Assembly (NCBI GenBank): GCA_016906335.1
Contig: JADEYG010000015.1
Location: forward strand, 1,004,501 to 1,068,500
Origin: Novakomyces olei
Taxonomy: Eukaryota; Ascomycota; Novakomycetes; Novakomycetales; Novakomycetaceae
Direction of reading: 5' to 3'
DNA length: 64,000 bases
Below are positions 11,272-24,357 of this stretch, in pieces. The notes beneath the pieces are model-generated. The model ran no database searches, was not told the DNA's origin, and saw only the letters and a list, made by a program, of their open reading frames with translations. Each line of letters opens with the position of its first letter. Positions within the stretch are counted from its first letter, which is position 1. A program made the position numbers and the translations under genes.

Positions 11272-13775
11272 ATGGAAGAACATTCGCAGAGCGCGACGCT
11301 TTTATCGGCGCATGGTCAGGAGCTGATTGATGAAGTGAGGCTATGGCCGGAACAACGAGTTTGTTTCTGGCTCACCTCGATCAGTATGCGACACTACAAT
11401 CAGGCTTTCCTTGGTAAGACGCGTTAGCAACGAGACTTCTAACCGGAAAGAAAATAATATTAACGGCGAGACTTTACTCGACTGTGATATGCAGACACTT
11501 AAAGACATTGGCGTAAACATTGTGGGGGACCGTGTTAAAATTCATAATGCTATAAGGGACATTTTACGGAGATGCTCTCCGTTGTTCAACGTATGCTACA
11601 TTTTTATTTTATTTTATTTTATTTTTTCATTCATTCATTCGATTATTCATTGAATGAGCCATTGTCCGTGATTATGGAGAACCAATGAATGCAATAACCT
11701 ATTTTTACTAATCTCGACGCAGTCATCTGCCGACAGTTCCCCTTTACAGGGCACAAGTACTATGGAATTTGTGCCTGATCAAAAAAAACTGGCCCAGCCG
11801 CTCACAATACCCGCTGCTCCAGTAACGAAGGCGGTCGTCAGCGATGAACCGACAAACGAAGCTACGATCATCTACGGAGAAGGATCGACTATCAGAATTG
11901 AATCAATTCAAGACGAAGCCGGCTTGTCTTTTATTACACGCGTACTCGAACGCGTTCATTCGCCGGTCTCTGCTGAACAGGCGGCAGTCTTTTCGTCCGA
12001 TGGAACAGGGATTGCTCCGCTTTCTTTTGCCGAGCTGGAAAACGTTATCAACTCTGACCGGCCAGAGAAAGACAGATTAATTCTTTGTACTGCTCCCAAC
12101 TTGCACCCTAACAGAAAATGCCTGCAAGTGGCTCGGCAAGTCATGCTTACGCAAGGGTCCGCGTCCCCACCGCGAGCAGTCGGAGCCTCCCGTCTCTCTT
12201 CTTCTACGATCAACACGCGAAGAAGCACTGCGCTTAATGATTCTGCTAGTAATAAGAGGATCAAAGACTATTTTGGACAAAGGCCGCCTAGTGAGCTTAT
12301 TTCCTCAAACCTTTCGGAATACTTCCCAGGCCATCAGCAAGAGGTATTGGACAAAACGGTTCGGAACTCTATCCGCTACTCGCGCCGATATAGTCGAATG
12401 GGTTCCGTCTCGAGCAGTCGAAACTCTGTGGCACATTCATTATTTGCGCCCTCCATTCTGCCAAATATCAGTGACGGATTACCCACGAGCCGAAGGCTGT
12501 CCAATCTGAGTACACTGTCTTCGTCTCAGCACGCAAGACAGCGTCGATTACGTCAGAGTAGCCTTGTGCCCAGAACGGAACAGTTGGACGAGGAGGAAGA
12601 GGAGCCATCGTCTCTGGCTTCGGCTGCGGTGCCTGCGCAAGCCGACTCTAGTCTTTTACGTGCAAAGGAGACTGACGTATTAGACGGGCATGCGGACGAC
12701 GAGTCTGTTGTTGATGCTTTTATAAACGAGCATGAAGAGCGTCGCCATGGCAATGCGATTGATAATGAAAATAACAGTGTCGATGACGGTATAGAGGACG
12801 ATGATAACTTTGAGGGATCAGACACGGTTAGATGGATTAAAGGGGCGCTTATTGGCAGTGGATCATTTGGCAATGTCCATCTGGGTATGAACTCTTTAAC
12901 GGGAGAGCTAATGGCCGTCAAAGAGGTTGAACTACAAATGAGCTCGGCTGATTCTGCCGCTGAAGCTCGGAAAATATCAATGCTTGATGCTCTCGAACAC
13001 GAGATCTTACTTTTACGTGAACTTTCTCATCCAAACATTGTCCAGTACATTGGCTCGCAGAGCGATGGGCATCACACATACATCTTTCTCGAATACGTGC
13101 CTGGTGGGTCTGTAGCAGCTCTTTTAGCTAGCTACGGCTCATTTGAAGAGCAATTAGTAAAAAATTTTGTACGGCAGATTACGTGCGGTTTAGTATATTT
13201 GCACGACCGGGGAATTATCCATCGGGACATAAAGGGTGCAAATATACTTGTGGATAATAAGGGCGGCGTGAAAATTTCTGATTTTGGGATTTCTCGGAAA
13301 GTTGAATCGAATCTATTGTCACTCAGCCAAAGCGAACAGGCTGATCATCGCATAAGTCTCCAAGGCAGCGTTTACTGGATGGCGCCTGAAGTGGTTAAGC
13401 AGACTTCGTATACTTCAAAGGCAGACATATGGTCCTTAGGGTGCCTCGTGGTAGAAATGCTGACGGGACAGCATCCGTTTCCAAAATATAGTCAAATGCA
13501 AGCATTGTTCAAGGTAATGTATCTGTCAAAAACCAATTAATTAATTAATTAATTATTTATTTATTTTTATTTTTATTTTTATTTATTTATTTTTATTTAT
13601 TTATTTATTTATTATTTATTTACTGATTGTTTAGATTGGCACCATGACAAAACCAGAGATCCCTTCAACTGTATCTTTGGCGGCGCGTGATTTTCTCGAA
13701 AAGACCTTTGAAATCGACCATAAAATGCGGCCAACAGCTTCAGAGCTTTTAAACCACGAATTTATCAGCCAGTAG
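11272..13775 (+). CDS. STE11: STE11/Byr2-type MAP kinase kinase kinase, 4 exons
   Basis: Serine/threonine kinase heading a MAPK cascade (mating, filamentation and osmostress in yeasts). Exons are 11272-11413, 11451-11590, 11723-13513 and 13635-13775 (2214 nt, 737 aa). An N-terminal SAM domain (about residues 20-85) is split by a 37-nt intron; joined it reads YNQAFLENNINGETLL and ends GDRVKIHNAIRDI. A Ras-binding/RA-like region follows (about 135-200, TIRIESIQDEAGLSFI to RLILC), then a serine-rich disordered linker and an acidic patch. The kinase domain (about 464-730) has GSGSFGNVHLG, AVKEVEL, HRDIKGANIL, DFG and the MAPEVV motif. The SAM-RA-kinase order is typical of Ste11/Byr2. The last intron is a TTTA-rich low-complexity tract. 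Confidence 0.93.
13540..13625. repeat. TTTA-type low-complexity tract in the last STE11 intron
   Basis: Irregular TTTA/TTTTTA repeats fill most of the intron 13514-13634 on the coding strand. Confidence 0.9.
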
Positions 13776-14041
13776 GATTGATTTTATGTCGCATTTGTAC
13801 ATATAGATAGTATATACGTCTAAAGGCCATTATTGCAGTCATTTGCAGAAGAATAAAATGTAAGGATAATTAATTCATATAATTAATAATATGCATAAGC
13901 ATATAGTTTTTATGAGCGTTGTTATAGATATGGTTCAGTGTGTAGCGAGCGTACCACCAAAGCTTTTTGTACGCAGAATAGCATATTAATTCATGAATAA
14001 AATCGGTCATCCAGATAGATTGATAAAAGAATCGTGCAAGG

Positions 14042-14636
14042 ATGAGTTCCAAGCTGCAGAGCATGCGGGTAAGCCTCGTCTCCGTTACTGGCGTTTATTT
14101 GTCTGACCCGATTAAATTTAGTTTATGCAAAGAGGCGCGGCTGCACGGCAACGCGAGCCTGAAGAAGCCAAACCGCCTCCGCGAGATACGTCAGAGACAT
14201 GGTACTTGTCGGTACAAAATTCTCCAAAGCAGAAAGCGTAAATGCAGTTAAATTATTAAAACTGACAGAAAGATCACCGGTGATATATGAAACATCAGCT
14301 ATCACGTTCCATAACAGTGAGAGCGATAAAGGCTCAACTGGTCGGCAAAAGTTTGGTGCAAAGGTAGTACATATTCAATCTATCTCAATCGAATCCACTA
14401 ATGATCAATCGCAGTCACCTGAGCCTCAAGACGGGTCTGAGCGCGGAGACCAGCAAGACAATGACTCAGACCAAGATAAAGGAGATGAAGATGGAATGAT
14501 TAATGTTGACGGACTTATGTCGACGCGAAAAGACGACTCTATAAGGAACACGAACAAGAACAAGAGAAAAGGATTGAAGAATGCCAAAAAGTCTCTACTC
14601 TCTACAAAACCCAAAAAGCAGAAACGCCATTCATAA
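14042..14636 (+). CDS. MPP6: MPP6/MPHOSPH6-like nuclear exosome cofactor, 3 exons
   Basis: Small RNA-binding cofactor of the nuclear RNA exosome, needed for 5.8S rRNA processing and decay of cryptic transcripts. Exons are 14042-14068, 14122-14237 and 14318-14636 (462 nt, 153 aa). The N-terminal signature is restored by splicing: KLQSMR joined to FMQRG, matching the family's LxxMKFMQR; SETWYL follows, then a short GRQKFG block like the family's GRRSFGG. The remainder is acidic, then strongly basic (KNKRKGLKNAKK), as expected of an RNA binder. The second intron (80 nt) was placed to keep frame and has an upstream CTGAC branch site. The short family consensus limits certainty. Confidence 0.72.
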
Positions 14637-14731
14637 AGTGGTATCGAAATTTTAAGTATTTGGAATTTTTGAAAACTATTCGAGGACAAACCTGTCTCGA
14701 TTACGCCGTCGGAAAAGACCTCTGCAAATCG

Positions 14732-15880
14732 TCACCGTCGGCCTTCTTTAGCCTTTTTGCGTGACTTTGACGGCTCCGACTTTACAGGGGCATATTCGGG
14801 AAGACGAAGAATTGCTTCCCGTGCTGTGCTATTGATCTAAACAAGTTAGTCTACTTTGTCGACTGCTCTTCGCCCTACGTGCTTGAAACGGTCCGAGCCT
14901 AGTTGTTAGCAATTGCTTTTGCTATATAGCCTCACCCAAATGTATTCCGCCGTACCAGCGCGACACTACAACAAGCACGTTGGTTACATTCTTCCAATTT
15001 TAGCATCATGCGGTACTCTCAGTAACGTACCATAAGATGGAGAAGATGAGCCAGGCGCAATCCGGCTGCGCTTTCGCCATCGTCGTCATTGTCCTGTACG
15101 GTTACATTATCCGACCGCCGAATAGTATAGGCGTATATATTGTGTGTTGCCTGTTGTGAGCAATCAAAAAAACGCACAGCATGGGATTAGACTAATCAGC
15201 CATAATCTAGACGAAATGATATTGTGAATAAAGCCTTATCAACGACAGAATAACCTTTGAACAAACATCGATAATCTGCTTACTTTCTGGACTTTTTTGT
15301 CATAGTATAGGGCCTGTAAAGCTGCGTGAACTTGTTCCATGCTATCCACATGAAGCGCTCGACCTAGAAAGACGCTTTTACGGTCCGTAACGGCTTCAGA
15401 AAGCGCCCACTGCCATTCCGTTGCGTCAAAAACACCGTCGTCGTCTGATGTAGCAGGAGCTGGTTCAGTATGGGTTTCATCGTACTCCAGGGCTCGAAGC
15501 TCAATAAGATCTTCAATAAGCCCAAACAAACACACCTCGCCCTTTGGCTGCTTTGCTACGAGTGCCTCGACAAAGCTCTTGTCGAGTCCATCGCTTGATA
15601 GTACGGTAGGCGCTTGCGCTGGGTATTCTGGCGTTATACTTAGGACCACCTGTACATCCGTGCGGTTTGGTAGGCGCAAAACGAAGGTATTGGTAGACGT
15701 TTCGCTGAGCGGGACTTTTAGATTAGTAATGTGCTATTTAATTGTCTAGCAAGTAGAAAGAGTATGCACATCTGTCAATTATAGACACAAGAAAATTGAA
15801 TAAAAGACGAGGGCCAACAGACCAACAGAGTCGGGGTATATGGAATTGCATGCCAGCAGTTCGTCGTCCAGCTCAGACAT
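14732..15880 (-). CDS. YIH1: YIH1/IMPACT homologue (RWD + UPF0029), 6 exons
   Basis: Cytosolic regulator that binds Gcn1 and prevents Gcn2 activation in general amino acid control. Exons on the minus strand are 15823-15880, 15284-15714, 15031-15150, 14936-14990, 14879-14898 and 14732-14836 (789 nt, 262 aa; yeast Yih1 is 258). The RWD domain starts ELDDELLACNSIYPDS and continues PNRTDVQVVLSITPEYP. The UPF0029 domain has VTDRKSVFLGRA, ATHNIYAY, the glycine-acidic block DDDGESAAGLRLAHLLHLM, VSRWYGGIHLGSDRFKH and INSTAREAIL. The tail is basic. Introns are 108, 133, 40, 37 and 42 nt; exon 5 is only 20 nt. The first intron uses a weak GTCTGT donor, chosen because it alone keeps frame. Confidence 0.9.
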
Positions 15881-16149
15881 CAGCCATATATAATCAGACA
15901 GTGTACTAATAATATTAACAATATATGTATTATTTGGTTTGCTTAATCGCGTCCAACGGTACAAAGATTCTGCTCGACCATATATATCCACGGGCCCCTT
16001 GTTTATTTAGCTATTTACAACACGCTGTGCCTATATTTTTATTTTCCACAACTCTACCATTGTACGCTATTTCCAGGTTTAATGACAGGCCAAGATATCT
16101 TTGTCTCGAAACTTTGATCAGCTCAATGGACTGAGCGCTATGTTTGAAT

Positions 16150-17485
16150 ATGAAGTTTTTCGTTTCCGATGAATTGGGGCAGATTAAAGGTGAGCGAAAT
16201 TCGATCTTTTCAATTAACTGTCTAGTGGTGACGGTCGAGGGCCTAAACAATGACGACCACGCAACAGCTACGAATATGGAGGTTTACGGGCGAGCTAATG
16301 CGTTTGATGGCATTACTATAATGCGAGTGTGGAGCGTTATGGGAGAAAAAAACGTAGAACACGAAACATTATTTTTCACAGCTAATAGTCTAGATAGCCG
16401 TTGCCCGCACAACGGGGCTTCTCGAAATATTCAGCGTCACAAGTTTATCCCAAAGCTGGTTCTGCTACCAAAAGGATTCGCCTGATCCTTTTGTTTCACT
16501 TCAAGTGAAAGGCGAGCATCTCTTTGCGGTCGATAGCAGTGGCATGGTTTACATTTTAAACGTGATAAATCAGAATATTGAGAACATTGTATGGTTTTTG
16601 CTCCATCTATTTGCTCAAGTGACAGGAACTCAAAACTGAGGTCAACATAGTTGCAGTGCCTGAGGGTCATCCCGAAATTATTGCCTACTCAGGTCCTGAC
16701 GTGCCTCTCCGTATTGAACGACTCGATCCGTACGGTCAATTGCTAGAAGACCAGAGAAGCCTTCTTTTCGAAGCAGAGTTGGACGTTGGCGACGATGCCA
16801 TTTGTGATATTTGCTTCTTACATAGAATTGGTGCAGACGATTTCGTTCTACTTGTGGCTATGATCTCGGGAAATGTATGTGATACTGATTCTTAGCTTGA
16901 TCTAATCATAAAAGATTAGCGTTTATGATACGTCGGTTCAGCGAAGCCCACTATGGACAAAGCCATCAAAGTTGGAGTCTATACGACTATTGCATCGTGG
17001 TCCAGGCGGCACAGATGGGTAATTGAAAACCAGATGAGCAAGACATACGCTGACAGGATAGTGACTGTACCATCATCGGCGAACGGATAGTAATATTTTC
17101 AGTGCGACTGAAGCGGCCGAAACGCGTCTTTACAGAACAGGCTGACGATGTTGCAGATATCTGCATTTTAGACAGAGATGATTCTATTAAGTCTGAAGAA
17201 GGAGACGATATGGAGAAGAAGGCGTTGAGTCTAAATCGCTTACATATTTCAGTATTAGCCGCAGTCGACAGATCTATGCGTCTTTTGACGGTCTGGGACT
17301 ATGTCAATAACCAAATAGTCGCTACCGTCCCCATTTTTTCGCGCGCAACGAACGTTTTATGCGACGATAACAGCATTCACACAGTTGAAGAAGGATCTAT
17401 CGTAAAACTAGACTCTAAACCAAATGGTGGACGTCAAGAAGAAGGATTGAGTATTGGCGACCTCGACGAAGACGATCTTTTTTAA
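16150..17485 (+). CDS. WD40-type beta-propeller protein, possibly NSA1/WDR74-like, 6 exons
   Basis: Exons are 16150-16189, 16226-16353, 16394-16588, 16626-16874, 16915-17018 and 17062-17485 (1140 nt, 379 aa). After splicing the protein shows repeated blade-like strands with degenerate WD motifs: ITIMRVWSV followed by NIAVARTTGLLEIFSV, LFAVDSSGMVYILNV, AMISGN joined to ISVYDTS, ERIVIFSVRLK and SMRLLTVWDY. The start MKFFVSDELGQIKVV and the short acidic C-terminus (DLDEDDLF) resemble the ribosome-biogenesis factor Nsa1/WDR74, which works in pre-60S maturation, but identity at this level is weak. A generic WD40 scaffold is the safe reading. All five introns are 36-43 nt and GT-AG. Confidence 0.65.
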
Positions 17486-18049
17486 TGAGAAGCACTATCT
17501 CTCTGTATGCGCATGTTCACAAGCTCAATGCCCGTTCGGCCATGCCAGAAGTCTAAGGAGCTTTCACGCTTAAACGGGAAAACTTCAAGCCGGCCGCAAG
17601 TTTATCGAGATGTATCCGTACCTTTTGTCTCGAAATTATAGAGTATATTAATCTGGTGTAGAAAATGATAAAATAAATACGTTGACCAATGTCTATGTTA
17701 ATTCTTAGACAGCAATATCATACATGCATACGAAACGAATACACTTGTAACGTTTAAACGAATATTTGATGGCATTGGCGACAATGAGCCTATGTTAGGC
17801 ATCACGAATCCCTAATATTATACATCTTGAGTTGATGTCCACACACGTTTTCTTTACTATATTCTTTACTAGATCATTTAATTATTGAATGTGACCTATA
17901 TAATTCCTCAATGTTAAAACAGGTTCACGGGCCCCGTCCACCTTGCGGGGCGTAAAACTATGTAAACCATTACACAATTTATCGACAGCTAATTGTGCTT
18001 TCAGAGGAAGGACGTTCACGGCACTATTTCCAATTCGCATACGGCCAGA
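17486..18049. other. Intergenic, WD protein to SET/NAP chaperone
   Basis: AT-rich, no recognisable gene. A GC-richer patch with GGGCCCCG near 17930 lies about 120 bp upstream of the next start codon. Confidence 0.5.
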
Positions 18050-18891
18050 ATGGCAGACTCTGAGGAGAACGATAATGGTGCTCTTTTGGAGCTAGCAAGC
18101 TTGGAGAACGAATTTCAGATTGCTGAAATTGAAGTGCGTAAGTTTGTCGGCTGCTTTGGCAAAGCTAAAGAATTGCAGTTAAAGAGCAAAACAAGCTTTT
18201 GGCACCATTGTATGAACGCCGACAAAAGCTAGTTAAAAAGCTGCCACATTTTTGGACAGTTGCAATCGAACAAGCCGAAGAAGGCGTGGCGGAACATTTG
18301 TCACCCGAAGATTCTAAAGTATTTGATCATCTGGAGAACGTTCGTGTGGAACGGCCTTTTGATGATCCGCGTGATCTTCGCATTACGTTCGAGTTTGCCC
18401 CGAATCCTTTCTTGGAAGATTCGTCTTTATCTCTTTGCAAAACTTTTCGAGTGCAAAAGACTGATGAGGATTCTGATCAAAAGTTATCAGGCGAAACCGC
18501 TTACATATCAGAAGAAGTGAATATTTTATGGACACCGGCAGCACGACGCGGTGCCGCGCCCGGTCCAGGCAGACCGTCATCTATAAAGAACAAAGGTAAA
18601 AAGGACAATGAGCCGCCCTCTTTTTTTGATTGGTTTGCATGGACTGGCAGCAATGACGATGAGGCATTCGTTGATGCTGATCACGTTGCGGCTTTTATTG
18701 CAGAGGACTTGTATCCCAATGCAGTCAAGTATTTTACAGATGCCATGGGTGAGAGCGATGATGAGGAAGATGATGACGATGAGGATGGATCAGTTGACTT
18801 GGAAGGCGATGACGATGATGAGGGCAGCGAGAAGAGCGACGCGGGGTCTCAATCCGAGGACGGCCCGCCTTCTAAGAAATTAAAAACTTAA
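18050..18891 (+). CDS. SET/Vps75-type NAP-family histone chaperone, 2 exons
   Basis: Histone chaperone of the nucleosome assembly protein superfamily. Exons are 18050-18137 and 18179-18891 (801 nt, 266 aa), separated by a 41-nt intron. Joining gives a long dimerisation helix, EIEVLKEQNKLLAPLYERR, followed by KLPHFWTVAIEQ, the SET-type turn. The earmuff domain includes LRITFEFAPNPFLED and the conserved PSFFDWFAW near residue 180, then LYPNAVKYF. The C-terminus is a long acidic tail rich in D/E ending in a basic PSKKLKT, possibly a nuclear signal. Length and the shorter helix fit SET/Vps75 better than canonical Nap1. Confidence 0.85.
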
Positions 18892-19060
18892 TCTAAAAAG
18901 TCTTTTGGTTCTATTGAAAGGATTTTGATTTCCCACGAAACCTATGTAGGGCCCCGATAAAGAGATCTGCAAACAAATGAGAATGCAATACTTTGGATGA
19001 AAATAATTTAGAAAGAAAAACAAGTGCAATCATCTAAAGCGGACTACAACAGGTCATTAC

Positions 19061-20931
19061 TCATGAAAATTCTTTACAAAGCGCTTCACGCCACAGTGGC
19101 AGTAGCTTGAATCGGATAGCGTCCAACGATGTAATATCCATAGCCGTAGCAAACTGTGCTGAGCCGTCTATTGCAGCCAGCTCGGTATTCTCCTTCTTCT
19201 CTGCTTCTGCTGGCACGCGCAAAGCCGTCGGTGTGACCTTGGCAGAAGCATGCAAGTCCTGTAAGAGACACAACCACTCCCCTAATCCCAGGCTCGTAGC
19301 CCGGTCCTTCGCGGAACCGCCTAGCATATTTTGAGCTCTTTTGATACTAATGCCGTCCACAGCCTCCCTGTACTTTGCTAGAGCTGTGGCTTCTTCTTTA
19401 ATGCTTTTTAATGTATCTGGATCAAGGTGTTGCAAAGCACTTTCCAGTAGTCCTTCCTCCGAATTGCCATCTTTCGCCACATAAAATTGTAGACAATGAT
19501 GGTACCAGCGCATATAATCTGTGCGTAGAGAAGGACTATTGGCGCATAATTGATGAACAAGTCTCAGGTATGAGCCTTCATGGCGAAGAACGAGCTCTAG
19601 CATATCGTGCGCCGTGCACGCACTGCCTTTGGATTTTACGGTTGCAAGCAAATCATCCAAAAAGACTTGAAGGTCATAAGTCCCGCTTGAAAGATTTACA
19701 GACTTGTGGACCTCGTGAATAACTGGGTAAAACATATCGACAAGCTCTCGCACCAAAACCGTCAAATCTTCATTTTCACACAACGCCTGGATCAGCATTT
19801 CTCTATCACGAATACTTAGCGTCAGTGCTAAATATTGCAATAGATTAGCATGGGTTTCACTGTCCTTTGGCTGCTCAATACTAAAGGACTTGAAAATACT
19901 CTGAACGATAGATGTATGATCCTTTTCGCTCGCATTTCGAATTGAATTCTGTTCCTCCCGAGTACTATTATATACATAACGCTTCAATGCTTCTTTCTGC
20001 TCGTCGCTCCCACTAATCGAGTCCAAGGAGGATATTTTGTTTGTCATTTTGTCCTTATCGGATGACAAAATAGACGAAATTATACTGAATAGTTAAATAT
20101 AGGTCTTTTAATTGTGTGCGGAAATTGACATTACCTTTGCAGCAAATTATGCCTACCCCATATGGGCGGTTTCGCCAGAAAGATTTTGGTAATCGCGGCA
20201 ATCATGTTGCTCACGTTTCCTACCTTGAGCGCCTGACGAATCGCGAACCAGGGCAGCTTTGAATGAACTCGTTCGACCAAGCCAAGCGTGGTGGACGCGT
20301 CAGTGGACGCGACAAACAAATAATGTAATATTGAAGCAATCGTCATACGCACGTGCACATGAGCAGCAAGTAAATTATCCGGCCAGTTTTCCTGTGTATC
20401 GCTCTTCGCGTACAGCGAGACTATTTCATCGATAGCTGAATTGTAGACAGCATCCTGTTTAAATCGCTGCCAGGCGCGTTCAAGTGATTCAGCGTCCTGT
20501 AAGTCATACTCTTGATTTTCATGTTGAGGAACGGATACTTTGCTTAGCAGCCCACGCGATATTGTAGCTAGAAATGTGATGCAGCTAAATCCCAGAAGCT
20601 TGCGTTTACTTATGGTCGCCTTGTCATAAGAGTCAGACAAATTGGCGCGAGCCAATCTTTCAAAAACAGGTTGCAGTGTCTGTGACCAAAATTGTGGCGG
20701 AGCATCTCGTACTGCGGGAAGTGTGTCGGTGAAGAGGAAGCAGTGCATCATACGGGAAAGCAATGGCGAAGGATACGGCTTGTTCTCGTCATTGGAAACG
20801 ACGCTGAAGGGCGGACCGAACGCGGAAAATTGACCGGGAATTTTAAGAGCCTGAAATTCATTAATTGTCTGGAAAACAATAAGCCCGTTTATCAGAGCTT
20901 TGCGCTCGGCACGATCGAGTTGCAGTGCCAT
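19061..20931 (-). CDS. PX-associated (PXB/DUF3818) protein lacking a PX domain, 2 exons
   Basis: Exons on the minus strand are 20135-20931 and 19061-20084 (1821 nt, 606 aa). The N-terminal half resembles the fungal PX-associated domain, with LSDSYDKATISKRKLLGF and the downstream FAIRQALKVGNVSNMI and FLAKPP blocks. The second half resembles DUF3818: REEQNSIR, LALTLSIRDREMLI, LTVLVRELVDMFYPVIHEVH. These modules flank a PX lipid-binding domain in yeast YPR097W, but I see no PX fold (no RRYxxF or PPK-type motif) here. Function is likely membrane or lipid related, by analogy only. The 50-nt phase-2 intron restores AG|T precisely. Confidence 0.72.
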
Positions 20932-23900
20932 AGTTACATTACCGGCTTGGCACGTAGTAATATTTGTGCTAATTATATTGTTCCTATGTAATTGATGATA
21001 TAATTCCTTTTTGTATATTTATCCCCTACAATTAATCGATACTTGGGTCCATTTGGGTCAATTTAATTTAATTTGTGTAAATTGTATACTAAATTAAACT
21101 TCAAGATCATTTAATCATAGCTTAGTTTGATTTGTCGATCATATTATTTAGCACAGTAGCGAGATCAGATAAGCTCGATATAGTATTATAAGTCACGTGC
21201 AAAGCACTATAGATTATGATGCACGTTGTAATAACCATGGATCCTGATTGTTCTGCCGTTAGACTAGCCAAACAACAGCTCAGATTCAGTATTCAAATGC
21301 TTATTCTCAGATATAGAATCTATCATTAGCTATAAACACATGGGCCAGCTTGCTCGCCGTGTTTTTTGTTCAATTTCAGATCCTCACTTAAACTTTACAA
21401 TTAAAAGATTATTGTCGCATCTCGACTGAAGCACTCGGTATCAACCATGTTCAGTAAACGTTCTCCTGTAAACTAAAGTTTGGTTTAAGAGCAATGGATG
21501 TTAAATTGTTCCCGTCATCGCGCTATGAGCTGTGTGATATTATGCCAGTCTTGAAGCCTTGAAATACTCGTCGTGCCTGATCTGAATTATAAAATTTGTA
21601 TTCTATATTATCTATGCATATTATCTGTGCAAGTACTCGACGTGATATATTGAGATAACCGTCCCGCTTAATTTTAAAACGCAATTCTAACACGGCAAGC
21701 AGTACACCATTTGAAATTCAACATTAAATATCGTTAGGTTATGCGTCCTGCGAAAGATTATATGCAACAGTTTCCACAAAGTTTTAGCCGATGCTGAATA
21801 ATACAAACATGCATGATCATCACAGTACATAGCATCTCATTATAAAGGCAACCGTCACAATAAAAGGTACGCAAGCCCCCCAGAGTGGCTCGTTTCATAA
21901 AACGTTAAAAAGTGAGTCAGTTAATAATATTTGACAAAGTACGTAATTAATTTACAAGTCTACAATGTAGAAAGAAACAGTTCTAGACAAGGCTGCACGT
22001 CAAGCTACAAACATAAAGATACGATCGATGAGCAGTGAATAATATACATTGCTGATAATCTAGCACCGCGATAATAATACCAAGTAAATGAAAACACACT
22101 TGTGCAATGCCACATGGTCCAGACCTCCCTATATCAACCCAATACGGATGGGTATTTTACAGATTTTCGGGGAGATGCAGGAAGATCATTGATAAGCAAT
22201 ACTAAAAGCGGCAGTAAAAACCTGTGTGCAGGGGCGTCGAGACCGCGAAACTGGATGCTTTGACAAACTTCCTCAGCCCCTTGAAGAGTGTTTGAACGAA
22301 AATGGGGTGAAAAATAATTTAGAAATCACAAAGTTCAGTGATATAGTCAAAAGAATTATACAAGATCCGGCAATAAGACACGTGTCCACAGCTTCTTTGG
22401 TTTCCTCTTTCATCGCTTCTTATAAAAATCATTGAATACCCTCACAAAGTTGTCCCTGAAGGCCCAAGTTTACCCGCGAACCCTTTAAGATACGCCTATC
22501 AACTGCTTACTACGATTCGTAAAATTATCTAATCTTTAGAATCTCGGGTGTCCTAAAGTCAGCGCGCGCACACGCCGGGATCAATTACAATTCAATCATC
22601 AGAATATGGAAATTTGAAAATAAAAGAGAGCCTTCACGTGTCTCGTACCTTTTTCATCACTAATTCACTAATTCAATAGTTTACTAATTCACTAATTCGC
22701 TAATTACACGTCTAGACTAGAATTGTAGTGTTCCCGTAAAACACCATGTGGCTTTCTTTTGCCATTCTTATATTACTGCGCTTATTCAATAATGCGGTGC
22801 TTCCTATTCGCAGTGGGCTGTAATATAATCAATCTATATCCTAATAATCTTTTTGCAAGTCTGCCCAATTTCGTTCGCACTTATCATATTTCGCAGTCTT
22901 ATTTCCCACTTTTTCCCTTTTTGACTCAATTTGTTTACATATCGCAAATGTCGCTATTATCCAGTAATAGCAGGCACGCACCACATCGTCATAGCCGGAG
23001 TATCTTTCGCCCCTTCAGTACGAATTTATACATGCTTTTCCAGTCTTTTACATTTGCTCTAACCAACCACAAGTTTAAGGAGGGGTCTCGCCAGCGCTGC
23101 TTTCTTGCCCTCCATTTGATGTATAAATGACTTTATTTCTTTGCGATTAAAGTGGGGGCAAATTACCTACCTATACTTTTAACGCGCAGTGCGGCATTTT
23201 GTACCCGAAAACTGTCTTACAAGAAATTGTGTTGGTAGTGGCAATATTTGTGGGTGAGGAACATATCTTCAAATTTCGCTTTCTTTCCCAACGTGCTGTT
23301 CCGAGACCAGTTCACGCGCACCGATAACGCTTACAGCCGCTTGATAGCCGCGATTCGCTCTCAGTTCCCGTTTTACCCATACAATCGCGCTCTGCGTCGT
23401 TATCATTGGCCAAGCTAAACACGCGACAAGTCAAATAATAGAAAAACAAAATCAGGAGACTGAACTTCAATACGGGTTTTCGAGCCAAAGCTTATGATCT
23501 TGTCTTTGGCTTTTTTAATGCTATCATACAGCACAGTGCTTGAATATCTTTGTGGACACGGCAGTTGTTGCGCACGTTTGTCAAACACGGAATTTGGGCT
23601 AAATTGGGGTGGTCGAGTGAATTATTATATTTAACTTTACGGTACTGATATTGGCGTTGATTCGTCTCGGTATTCGGTTGGACGCTAAATATCAATATTG
23701 CTACATTGAGAATTGACTTCTATACAAATAGAATTCTATATCAATTACCAGAATACGCACTTGGGCGCCAAAAGCTTCTCCCGCTAATTCTTGCTATCAC
23801 TCCGTTTGCTCTACAGCCGCTCTCTGAAGTCGAACGCGCAGTGGGTTGATTTTGTGTGTTTCCCACTTGAGAACTGTGGGGTCAAAGTGTCATGATCATA

Positions 23901-24357
23901 TTGTCCCCTGTTTCACGCCCACACTAGCACTTTTATGCTCATTAAGCCAAAGGGAATAAGACAATTGGAGACAAAACTCAATCGGCCGAATATTATTCGC
24001 TAAAACAAATAAACCTTCACGACAATAAATCGGAATCACACAATTGTAGAGCCAAGGGCTTTGCGGAGAGTTTTGGATTTGACGGGATTCGTCGAATTTT
24101 TATCTTGACCCCACTTGTTGTTGTGCACAACCTGATTTTCCTCTTCTCGCTCACCGAGGCTGTATACATATAAGTTATCGTCCCCGATATTCGGGCGAGT
24201 ATACACACATTGGTGGGGTATTGATTGCAGAGTATTTCATTCGAGTGTCCCGGTGTGCAATCAGAGCTTAACGAGCACGAGTTCAAGATTGAAGATATAG
24301 TGGCAGACAGTGCACGCACATTTGTTTAAAGAGTCATTCGCCTGCCGATTCATCGTC

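Noticed and set aside
22759-23130. 123-codon hydrophobic ORF
   Set aside because: Composition reflects T-rich sequence (F/L/S/Y codons); no plausible membrane-protein family.
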